A DNA stretch of 8,708 nucleotides from an uncultured Desulfovibrionaceae bacterium (GTDB taxonomy: Bacteria; Desulfobacterota; Desulfovibrionia; Desulfovibrionales; Desulfovibrionaceae). The stretch's first letter is position 1; each line of letters begins with the position of its first letter. Positions 1 to 6,111 of the stretch are shown here, in pieces. Position numbers and translations under genes: made by a program. The notes under the pieces are model-generated. The model saw nothing but the letters and a program-made list of their open reading frames with translations. It made no database searches and had not been told where the DNA came from. The stretch spans positions 1 through 8,708 of the forward strand of contig CAMQUX010000044.1 in assembly GCA_947037905.1 (NCBI GenBank). The letters are read 5' to 3'.

Positions 1-40
1 CCTTTCGTTCCGCAATGTGACTTTTCACATCAAGGAAAGG
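1..40. repeat. Nested inverted repeat at the left edge
   Basis: Two nested arms are visible. CCTTTC at 1-6 pairs with GAAAGG at 35-40, and ATGTGA at 15-20 pairs with TCACAT at 25-30 around a 4-nt loop. The inner element resembles a CRP/FNR-family palindrome (TGTGA...TCACA), but its half-sites are 4 bp apart rather than the 6 bp of CRP sites, and FNR-type N4 sites have a TTGAT core. No T-tract follows, so a classical terminator is unlikely. It may belong to a gene or regulatory region outside the window. The rest of 41-256 is AT-rich, with no gene or clear terminator that I can see. Confidence 0.4.
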
Positions 41-256
41 CAATCTAATCAATTCCCATACTCTTGTCAACTACTTTTTAAAAAAATAACAAGAAAATAT
101 CACTATGCTAACTGTATAATATAACTAACTAAATATAGACTCGCAAATTAAACACTACTGTTTATACCATTTTTTTATAATATCTTTTTTTCACTTTTCT
201 TTTAAGAACTGCAAAAAATAGCATTTGCCCTTTCATTATTTATATATCTTTTAACG

Positions 257-1615
257 TTATTCTAGTTTTTTTTCTTTTGGCTTGCAAAAAAATGATTGGA
301 GTACTTTATATAGTATGTATAAAAATGGAAGAAAAAATAAACTGCAACCTATAAAATTAAGTTCATAAAACCGTACTGCTAGTTCCGGTGTTGATTCAAA
401 CATAAGTATATATAATAAGAACAAACATAATAATCCAACATAACTTACTATAAAAAATGAATATTTTTTCACTTGAAAGGTCTTTTCCTCTGGCGTTTCT
501 ATGCGAAAATATTTAGCCACGGAAAAAGCTATTGAGTCTACTGAAGTTACTATTAATATAAACATTGTTAAAAATAGTATCACTGCGGAAAAATTGCCGA
601 GGCCTACATAGTCAAATATTACTTGATACATATCGAAAAAATTGTCTTTGTCTAAGAGTAGGCTATTTTTTTTTGCAAGTATTTCTACCAATGCAGAATT
701 TACTACGAATATCATAAATGTGGGCAGTATTACGAACAGATTACCTAAATAGATAAATTCTCGCACACTTCGCCCTTGCAATATAATATAAAAAAAATAA
801 AAAGCTGGAAATGTTGACACTATTTGAAGTGCTGCAAAACGCATTGTCCATTCATGTACAAACTCATTTTGAAAAGAAAATTGAGCCTTGAGAAAATTTT
901 TATTTACTACTAGTTCTCCAAATTCTACCATACTTGCGCTAATATATTCTCCTCCTGAATCGAAAACAAGTAATTTCACCACATAAAGAACCACATAAAT
1001 TACGATGAAAAACACACATACATTTGCAAGTTTTTTAATATGTAAAAGCCCACCTAGAGCGCTCCAAACTATAACACAAAAGAGCAATATCACAATAAAT
1101 ACACTACCATGATATTTTGAAAACATGCTTAAGATATATTGCAGTGGAATTATATAGGAGGCTAAAGATGCGAGTATTCGAATGGTTGAAAATGTAGCTA
1201 ATAATATAAAAATTAACGTTAGTATTTTTTGAGAATAGCAATTTAACCAAATATCTTTATATTTTGCTAAAAATATGGAGACGACTATTCCTATAAATAG
1301 CATCATATATAAGGTTAATCCCCAATTATACAAAGTCATTGCTGTTAAAAATGGAGCATTTCCTACTTTATCAGGGAAAAGAGAGATAAAACTAGCATCA
1401 CCTTTAAAAAAAATATTCCCAAAAAATGACCAGTAAAAAATTGATGACGAATAAATTCCTGTAAATAATACTGTTCCTGCCTGAAAAAAAGAAAACCTTT
1501 TTTTACCTGCGATAACATAATGAGCTATTTTAGGATGTAAGAAAAAAAACACAATACCAAATAATGATATCCAAAATAATATTGTAGCTGTGAACAGCGC
1601 TATTACTTCAAACAT
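257..1615 (-). CDS. BCCT-family-like membrane transporter (divergent)
   Basis: This is a 452-residue inner-membrane protein with about 11-12 hydrophobic segments (for example near residues 4-26, 45-67, 92-116, 170-190, 200-217, 288-312, 342-362, 385-407 and 420-444). Several stretches match the betaine/choline/carnitine transporter family: NWG at 97-99 where the family has HWG, SALGG near 185-189, WT at 256-257 followed exactly 25 residues later by GRSVREF (281-287), and VTSVDS at 356-361. Family members normally use sodium or proton gradients, or antiport, to move quaternary ammonium compounds. The usual aromatic cage of TM8 is gone: the positions aligned with the conserved Trp residues are A261, L263, Q264 and S267. 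The Trp five residues after HWG is Tyr103. It is shorter than typical members (500-650 residues) and lacks long terminal regulatory tails. GGGAAG lies 8 bases before the start codon. It lies downstream of the LicC-like gene on the same strand, with a paralogue remnant between. The fold assignment is fairly firm; the substrate is unknown, with choline plausible from context. Confidence 0.72.
   Translation of the reverse strand: MFEVIALFTATILFWISLFGIVFFFLHPKIAHYVIAGKKRFSFFQAGTVLFTGIYSSSIFYWSFFGNIFFKGDASFISLFPDKVGNAPFLTAMTLYNWGLTLYMMLFIGIVVSIFLAKYKDIWLNCYSQKILTLIFILLATFSTIRILASLASYIIPLQYILSMFSKYHGSVFIVILLFCVIVWSALGGLLHIKKLANVCVFFIVIYVVLYVVKLLVFDSGGEYISASMVEFGELVVNKNFLKAQFSFQNEFVHEWTMRFAALQIVSTFPAFYFFYIILQGRSVREFIYLGNLFVILPTFMIFVVNSALVEILAKKNSLLLDKDNFFDMYQVIFDYVGLGNFSAVILFLTMFILIVTSVDSIAFSVAKYFRIETPEEKTFQVKKYSFFIVSYVGLLCLFLLYILMFESTPELAVRFYELNFIGCSLFFLPFLYILYKVLQSFFCKPKEKKLE
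282..340 (-). repeat. Direct repeat copy 1 (inside transporter 3' end)
   Basis: This 59-bp segment codes for transporter residues from about L426 to the Cys-Lys pair at 444-445. It is matched, with about four differences and a 1-bp length change, by 1798-1857 in the same orientation. The differences include synonymous third-position changes, which points to an old coding paralogue rather than a non-coding repeat. Confidence 0.85.
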
Positions 1616-1797
1616 TATTTACTTCCCGCAAAACTAATGAAACCTTGAAATATTTTAATTTTCTGCACCTTTCTCACATCTTCGTCTCATAGTTATTTTA
1701 TTTAAAACTTCTTTTACCAGTTTTGAAGCCAGTTTGGCTATTTCTGTTTACAAAAGAATATAAATGCTAACATATATTTTAATTTCTTCCTAGAGTT

Positions 1798-1857
1798 TTG
1801 CAAAAAAAAAGATTGAAGTACTTTATAGATTATGTATAAAAATGGAAGAAAAAATAA
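1798..1857 (-). pseudogene. 3'-end remnant of a second BCCT-like transporter gene
   Basis: Read on the minus strand, this non-coding stretch encodes LFFLPFLYIIYKVLQSFF, identical at 17 of 18 positions to residues 426-443 of the intact transporter at 257-1615. Several differences at DNA level are silent (CTC/CTT, TCA/TCT), so both copies were probably once translated. After this segment the frame passes into unrelated sequence (a 2-bp longer T-run shifts it) and reaches a stop about 20 codons later. On the upstream side the similarity stops abruptly about 17 bp after the stop codon of the LicC-like gene. There is no start codon or ribosome site of its own. I infer a decayed tandem duplicate whose body was deleted, leaving only its tail. 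The rest of the 259-bp gap (1616-1874) shows no gene. Confidence 0.75.
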
Positions 1858-1874
1858 TTTCACTACTCTAAATA

Positions 1875-2678
1875 TTATTTATTATTCTCAAATATGACAG
1901 TATCATTAATTATTGTAATTTTCTCGCTCTTTCCTAGCACTATAATTTCATAGTTGTTTTCATCTAAAGCTTTTGCTTTTCCATCTTCTGAGCAAAGGTT
2001 TGCTATCTCAGCATGTGTAAATATCTTATAGTGTAATAAATCTTCTACACTATCGTACTCTTCTATTAACGTGTTTTCAAATTTATTAACATATATAGGC
2101 ATTCTTTTGGCTAAACGAAGATTTGCATCGTCCCAATAGTCATCTTTGGTGCATTTACCTAATTCCTCCGCAAGCGCTGCAGTGTACTCACCTGTCCAGT
2201 AAGAACAATCAAGCATTCTATCTCCTGCTAATGCTTTTTTATCTATTCCAATAATACGTGCATCTTCTGAAAGAAGAAACCCCCATTCTTGATGATTGTC
2301 TGCTATCTTTTGAGAAAAATATTGATTTCTATCTCTATCTATTTGAGGGATAAAATCTCCCACTATGCGGATATCACCAGCTAGCACGATGCAGTCGTCT
2401 AATTTATCTAAGGCTATTTGCATTGAGCTATAATTATTATGTGTTTCCCATTTAGTTGATATTCTAAAACTAACCCCGTATTTTTTTTCTAAATACAAAA
2501 AATCTTCTGATTTATATCCAAGCACTAGTGTAATATCTTGCACACCGTGGGAATGCAGATACTGTATAGTATGTTCTACTAAGGCTAAGCCTTCTACTGG
2601 CAAAAGAGCTTTATGTATTAACAAACTTATTGGGTGCATTCGGCTTGCCATACCCGCACACATTATAATCGCTCGCAT
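1875..2678 (-). CDS. LicC-like CTP:phosphocholine (or related) cytidylyltransferase
   Basis: This 267-residue cytoplasmic enzyme belongs to the sugar-nucleotidyltransferase-like (NTP_transferase) fold. It should transfer CMP from CTP to a small phospho-alcohol or phosphonate, with phosphocholine the best-known substrate of this subgroup. The N-terminus has the nucleotide-binding loop AGMASRM (8-14) and the conserved HK (22-23). NNYSS (81-85) and AGDIRI (100-105, with D102 as candidate Mg2+ ligand) match the LicC pattern of NN.YS and DAD. The C-terminal part has SYW (159-161), DDYWDD (179-184) and EEYDSVEDL (206-214), which recall the pneumococcal LicC segments SFW, YWD and YEIDSVQDY. LicC proteins usually end near 230 residues; here about 40 further residues (roughly 225-267) have no counterpart I recognise. 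GGAG lies 8 bases before the ATG. PntC-type (aminoethylphosphonate) or phosphoethanolamine specificity cannot be excluded. No LicA kinase or LicD transferase is in the window. Confidence 0.8.
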   Translation of the reverse strand: MRAIIMCAGMASRMHPISLLIHKALLPVEGLALVEHTIQYLHSHGVQDITLVLGYKSEDFLYLEKKYGVSFRISTKWETHNNYSSMQIALDKLDDCIVLAGDIRIVGDFIPQIDRDRNQYFSQKIADNHQEWGFLLSEDARIIGIDKKALAGDRMLDCSYWTGEYTAALAEELGKCTKDDYWDDANLRLAKRMPIYVNKFENTLIEEYDSVEDLLHYKIFTHAEIANLCSEDGKAKALDENNYEIIVLGKSEKITIINDTVIFENNK

Positions 2679-2748
2679 ATTTTACTCCATATATTTATTT
2701 ACATCGACATTTATTTTATTACGTTTAGTTTTTCTTTTCGGTATTATT

Positions 2749-2777
2749 TGTATATAGTCTCTATTTTTTACTGTCTA
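2749..2777 (-). promoter_or_regulatory. Candidate promoter of the LicC-like gene
   Basis: On the minus strand TAGACA (2777-2772) and TATACA (2754-2749) are separated by exactly 17 bp, matching the sigma-70 hexamers at 5 and 4 of 6 positions. Transcription would start about 60-65 nt before the ATG at 2678. It lies just after the cupin terminator, so the LicC-like gene can be transcribed independently of the cupin. In such AT-rich DNA chance matches are common. Confidence 0.4.
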
Positions 2778-2840
2778 GCATTAATTTATCACTAGCCAAC
2801 AATCGTTAAGGCTCCCAAAATACAAGCTCTCGTAAATAAA

Positions 2841-2881
2841 AAAATATGAAAACACAACTATTGTTGTTATTTTCATATTTT
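2841..2881 (-). terminator. Hairpin terminator of the cupin gene
   Basis: AAAATATGAAAA (2841-2852) and TTTTCATATTTT (2870-2881) form a perfect 12-bp stem, continued by ACAAC/GTTGT (2854-2858 with 2863-2867) around a TATT loop. A long T-tract follows on the minus strand and a T-rich run also follows on the plus strand, so it could terminate in both directions. It begins 30 bp past the cupin stop codon, which makes termination of the minus-strand cupin transcript its natural job. Confidence 0.8.
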
Positions 2882-2911
2882 ATTTTTTTCTTATACTATA
2901 AAGATTATAAA

Positions 2912-3268
2912 CTATAGATTGTACACCATTACAAACATTTTCTTAACTTTCTTTTTTATATCCCAAGTGCTTACTAAGTTTTTTGGGATTATAAATCCAT
3001 CTCCAGCTTTGATTGTTTTTGAGTCGCCATTTTCATACTCAATTACTGCCTCGCCTTCTAAAAATACACAAAATTCATCACTTGGGTGAGGTGGAAGTAC
3101 AAATTTACCCACTTGGCATTCCCACGTTCCTGCGGTCATATTACCTGATGGATGATTAAAAAATTTCTCAATTACCACTGTTGGGTCGCCGCTTAATACA
3201 TTTTCTTTTCGTGTTTCTATTCTCTCAAGCACTGGATCTGCAAAAAATACTGTTAATTTTTCTGACAT
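2912..3268 (-). CDS. Small DUF861-type cupin protein
   Basis: This is a 118-residue single-domain cupin. The centre reads WECQVGKF (49-56), then DEFCVFLEGEAVIEYENG (64-81), then AGDGFIIP (88-95) followed by STWDIKK (100-106). This is the pattern of the DUF861/Cupin_3 family (GxWEC...DEFCxxLEG...AGDxFxIPxGxxxTW), which includes the ureidoglycine aminohydrolase domain and many uncharacterised small proteins. The length is typical of the stand-alone members. Most cupins bind a metal through His residues, but this subfamily often lacks the full set and I see only H42 and H61 (PSGNMT- and PPHP-flanking), so catalysis is uncertain. The start is supported by AAGAGGGG about 8 bases upstream. The gene is bounded by its own terminator and lies upstream of the LicC-like gene on the same strand, but probably as a separate transcript. 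No specific role can be assigned. Confidence 0.75.
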   Translation of the reverse strand: MSEKLTVFFADPVLERIETRKENVLSGDPTVVIEKFFNHPSGNMTAGTWECQVGKFVLPPHPSDEFCVFLEGEAVIEYENGDSKTIKAGDGFIIPKNLVSTWDIKKKVKKMFVMVYNL

Positions 3269-3683
3269 AATATCCCCCTCTTAATTATTATAGATGATAC
3301 ACTTAATACTTTTACTATTCATATAGGATTTTATTTAATTATGCAATGTACTTTATTTCACAAAGTGGACTATTTTCATATTTAGCTATTTTATATGAGA
3401 TACATATATTTTTTTGCTCAAATATTTGAACTAAATTACAAGCTAATTATAGATGCATTATAATATGGTAAAAAGTAGTATTCTTAAAATACTGCCATTT
3501 ATATTAATAGTAGTAACGCATTCTTATATTTTCAATAAAAGAATAAAAAAAATCCCCAAAAGAGATTTTAAGGATTAATTTTCTAATTTCTAATTTCTAA
3601 TTTTTTTATAAACTTGTTCTATTTATGTTAAGCTTAGGATTTGCGATATACTCATTATTTGCACCGCATACTATTATTTGAGT
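3269..3683. other. Intergenic region between cupin and tRNA-Arg
   Basis: No open reading frame with a ribosome site is visible in this AT-rich 415-bp stretch. It contains the terminator at 3545-3569 and three tandem TTTCTAA-type units at about 3580-3602. A TATAAT on the minus strand near 3287-3292 lies too close to the cupin ribosome site to be its -10 box. The cupin promoter must be somewhere in this region, but I cannot place it. Confidence 0.6.
3545..3569 (-). terminator. Rho-independent terminator after tRNA-Arg
   Basis: On the minus strand AAAATCTC pairs with GGGGATTTT (one G-T pair) around a short T-rich loop, and the 3' arm runs into eight consecutive T. It lies about 115 bp downstream of the tRNA 3' end with no gene between, so it most likely ends the tRNA precursor transcript. 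Confidence 0.65.
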
Positions 3684-3760
3684 TGGTGCCCTCGACAGGA
3701 ATCGAACCTGTGGCGCCAGGATTAGGAATCCTGCGCTCTATCCTACTGAGCTACGAGGGC
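3684..3760 (-). tRNA. tRNA-Arg (anticodon CCU)
   Basis: The minus strand folds into a complete cloverleaf. The acceptor stem is GCCCTCG (5' end at 3760) with CGAGGGC (3694-3688), the discriminator base is A (3687), and the CCA tail is encoded (3686-3684). The anticodon arm is CAGGA-TTCCTAA-TCCTG, giving anticodon CCU, which reads the arginine codon AGG. The T arm ACAGG-TTCGATT-CCTGT is perfect. Total length is 77 nt with CCA. It is the only RNA gene in the window. tRNA genes like this are frequent integration sites, but I find no duplicated 3' tRNA end within the window. Confidence 0.97.
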
Positions 3761-3887
3761 GGGAGTGCGAAACAAGGTATTTATTGCAGAATATTTGCTG
3801 AGCTGTAAAAAAATCTTCTTTGACTTATAAAAAACTTCTTGGAAAATTTGCTGCTCATATATTTTTTACTGCTTAAATACGTTCTGC

Positions 3888-4006
3888 TACAAGCAAAAAT
3901 CTTTTCTTTCTATAGACTCTGAACTCATTTTTTGCAAGATTTTTATTAATACACTCATCATAGAAATAGACTAAGAAAAATTTATAGCTCGTATTTTTTG
4001 CTTGTA
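3888..4006. repeat. Overlapping inverted repeats upstream of yfcE
   Basis: TACAAGCAAAAA (3888-3899) is the exact reverse complement of TTTTTGCTTGTA (3995-4006). The same left arm also takes part in a competing pair, AAAAATCTT (3895-3903) with AAGATTTTT (3936-3944). A third short pair, TTTCTAT (3907-3913) with ATAGAAA (3960-3966), nests inside the long one. The right end is 48 bp before the yfcE start codon. Mutually exclusive helices in a leader can regulate a gene, but AT-rich sequence produces such pairings by chance, and the tRNA promoter must also lie at the left side of this 294-bp gap. Confidence 0.35.
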
Positions 4007-4054
4007 AGTTCTTGAAATAACCAGTACCTTTTTAAAAATTTATGAGGGTTTTAT

Positions 4055-4597
4055 ATGACAATGCTTATTCTTTCTGATATTCACGGTTCTGCTTTCTTTT
4101 TAAAAAAAGTACTTTCTACAAATTTAGCACAAAATGCGACTAAAATTCTTTTACTTGGCGATGTGCTTTATCATGGACCAAGAAATCCTTTGCCAGAAGG
4201 TTACGCGCCCCTTGAATGTATTGAAATTTTACGCCCGTTAATAAATAAAATTATTGCTGTTAGAGGAAACTGTGATTCTGAAGCAGAAACCATGTTTCTA
4301 CCTTTTCCTTTGCTCGATCATAACCACATACCTGTTCTTGATAAATCTATTTTTATGACGCACGGACATAAATATAATCAGGATAATATCCCGCCTTTAG
4401 CCGGTGGAAGCGCTTTACTTTTTGGGCATACGCATCTGCCCCTTGCTTGTAAAATTGGCTCTATACATTTTTGGAACCCTGGCTCACTCTCTATACCAAA
4501 AGAAAATAATCCAAATAGTTTTGGGCTACTAGAAGATAACACCTTCTCAGTACATACCCTTGATGAAAAAGCGTTCTTGCACGATACTCTCGGCTAA
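4055..4597 (+). CDS. yfcE: YfcE-type metallophosphodiesterase
   Basis: This 180-residue cytoplasmic protein is of the calcineurin-like phosphoesterase superfamily and close in length to E. coli YfcE (184). All metal-site motifs are present in order: SDIHG (7-11, D8 and H10), GDV (35-37, D36), GNCD (71-74, N72), THGH (102-105) and GHTH (124-127). The stretches HGPRN.LPEGYAP and AVRGNCDSE are nearly the same as in YfcE, which is why I use this symbol. The family hydrolyses phosphodiesters such as bis-p-nitrophenyl phosphate in vitro with Mn2+; the physiological substrate is unknown. TGAGGG lies 8 bases before the ATG at 4055; a second ATG two codons later is a possible alternative start. It stands alone, 385 bp before the next gene. 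Confidence 0.93.
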   Translation: MTMLILSDIHGSAFFLKKVLSTNLAQNATKILLLGDVLYHGPRNPLPEGYAPLECIEILRPLINKIIAVRGNCDSEAETMFLPFPLLDHNHIPVLDKSIFMTHGHKYNQDNIPPLAGGSALLFGHTHLPLACKIGSIHFWNPGSLSIPKENNPNSFGLLEDNTFSVHTLDEKAFLHDTLG

Positions 4598-4982
4598 AAA
4601 TGAGCGCGTAATATTTTTTTATTTAATATTTTTTTTAACTAGATATATATTTTATTAAATATACCATGTAATTAAATCTACTTAAAGAGTTCGCAAATTT
4701 CTCTTATATAATATGTATCATAAAATACCATGCACGCTTATAAAATGTGTACGTTCCTATTAAAAAGTATCTCAAGAGAAAATATATTGAGCTGTATTTG
4801 CAAACATTAGCAATGAATTTGCACGTATTTGGTTTATTTTATGAACAATTTGCTATTTGCTCATATTGGATTAAATTTACAAAACTACTATCATGAGATA
4901 TTTCAAGTATATAATATAGATATGGTACAATTAATACATTCCTACTCTCACAAACACCTTTAAAATAAAATTCTAGAAAAAT
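4598..4982. other. Long AT-rich gap between yfcE and the dus gene
   Basis: I see no gene. Near the left end AATATT (4610-4615) and AATATT (4625-4630) could form an all-AT hairpin followed by a T-run, a weak candidate terminator for yfcE. TATAAT-like boxes occur around 4705 and 4912, but neither has a convincing -35 partner at 16-18 bp. The dus promoter therefore remains unplaced. Confidence 0.5.
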
Positions 4983-5993
4983 ATGACAAGAAATCTTAAT
5001 ACCCCCATTCGCATACAAAATACTGATATAGAGAACCGCCTATGGCTTGCGCCTATGGTTGGGCTTAGCCATGTGGCCTTGCGTGAACTTATTAGGCATT
5101 ATGGATTTTGCGGACTTTTTTTTACTGAGATGTGTAGTGCGAAGAGACTCGAATCTGAAAATCCTCTTTTTTCTTCTGTTTTTCGTTGGCAAGAGCATGA
5201 ACTTTCAAGGCTCGTGTGCCAGATTGCGGGTGATGATCCTAAGCATATGATTCTTGCTGCTAAAAGAATTGAGCGAGAAGGTTTTTTTGCGGTGGATATT
5301 AATATGGGCTGTTCTGTTTCGCATATTGTAAAACAAGGTGCAGGAGCTGCTCTTTTAAAAAATCCTGAAAATGCGCTGCGTGTTGCAAAAGCTGTGAGAG
5401 ATGCTGTAAATATACCTGTTTTTATTAAATTTCGTGTGGGCTGGGAAAGTAATTTAGATACTGCTCTTTATCTTGCTCAGGAATTTGAAAAAATTGGCAT
5501 TGATTGTCTTACTTTTCACCCTCGAATTGCGCCAGATAGGCGAACTCGCCCTGCTAAGTGGGAGTACGTAACAGAACTGCAAAGTAAAACAAACTTACCC
5601 ATTGCTGGCAATGGCGATATTTTTTCCCCCACTGCTGCCAAAGATTTTTTTGAAAAATCACAGTGCGCGGCTATTTCTTTAGGGCGCATTGCGGTTGCGC
5701 GCCCGTGGATTTTTTCGCAAATAATAAATGATTTTTCTCCTGAAAAAAATATCTATCACGATTGTCCGCTACTCATGCTTGCTCTTTTAGAAAAATATTA
5801 TGACGCACCTGCCGCAATAAAGCTCTATAAAAAATTCATGCTCTATTTTTCTGCTAACTTCCGCTATAACACTTTTTTGCGTCCTAAACTTGTTGCAGGA
5901 GACTCTTTAGATGCCTTTAGAGAAAACCTTAGAGCTTTTAATCTACCTGAGCAAGAAATAGCACCTAACCCTAGTTTAAATATTCTATGCTAA
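4983..5993 (+). CDS. tRNA-dihydrouridine synthase (Dus family)
   Basis: This 336-residue flavoenzyme, cytoplasmic, reduces specific uridines of tRNA to dihydrouridine using FMN and NADPH. The TIM-barrel motifs are in place: LAPMVGLSH (22-30) at the FMN site, TEMCSA (48-53), DINMGC (105-110) with C110 as the catalytic Cys, GAGAALL (119-125), FIKFRVG (147-153, K149), FHPR (178-181), AGNGDI (208-213) and LGR (233-235). The C-terminal part (about 255-325) corresponds to the helical tRNA-binding domain. Two signature positions differ from the classical form: GCS instead of GCP at the active-site loop, and HPR instead of HGR. I cannot choose between DusA, DusB and DusC. The start is fixed by an in-frame TAG at 4974-4976, and no clear Shine-Dalgarno sequence precedes it, so initiation may be weak or depend on AT-rich leader sequence. 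Confidence 0.92.
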   Translation: MTRNLNTPIRIQNTDIENRLWLAPMVGLSHVALRELIRHYGFCGLFFTEMCSAKRLESENPLFSSVFRWQEHELSRLVCQIAGDDPKHMILAAKRIEREGFFAVDINMGCSVSHIVKQGAGAALLKNPENALRVAKAVRDAVNIPVFIKFRVGWESNLDTALYLAQEFEKIGIDCLTFHPRIAPDRRTRPAKWEYVTELQSKTNLPIAGNGDIFSPTAAKDFFEKSQCAAISLGRIAVARPWIFSQIINDFSPEKNIYHDCPLLMLALLEKYYDAPAAIKLYKKFMLYFSANFRYNTFLRPKLVAGDSLDAFRENLRAFNLPEQEIAPNPSLNILC

Positions 5994-6026
5994 ACTGGAA
6001 TATTCTAAAATAACACTCTATTTTCA

Positions 6027-6055
6027 TTGCTTAATTAGCCTATTTATTGTATATA
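6027..6055 (+). promoter_or_regulatory. Candidate promoter of the GntR-type gene
   Basis: TTGCTT (6027-6032) and TATATA (6050-6055) are spaced by exactly 17 bp. The -10 box overlaps an imperfect palindrome, GTATA-N4-TATAC (6049-6062), which could be an operator for autoregulation, though it does not show the TNGTNNNACNA core of known FadR-subfamily operators. The gene start is at 6112, giving a leader of about 50 nt. Confidence 0.4.
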
Positions 6056-6111
6056 TTTATACTGTTTATAAACCTTTTCCTCTAAAATTTGATAATTAAG
6101 GGTATAGTAAC

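Noticed and set aside
3287..3292. TATAAT as a -10 box for the cupin gene
   Set aside because: It lies only a few bases before the ribosome site, so transcripts would start inside or after it, and no -35 box is found at the right distance.
3684..3760. tRNA-Arg as an integration site of a mobile element
   Set aside because: No integrase gene or repeated copy of the tRNA 3' end is visible in the window.
5047..5250. Plus-strand open frame of 67 codons inside the dus gene
   Set aside because: It overlaps a clearly conserved enzyme in another frame, has no ribosome site and its peptide shows no recognisable motif.
6007..6024. AAAATA/TATTTT hairpin as terminator of the dus gene
   Set aside because: It has only six A-T pairs with no T-tract, which is expected by chance in this base composition.
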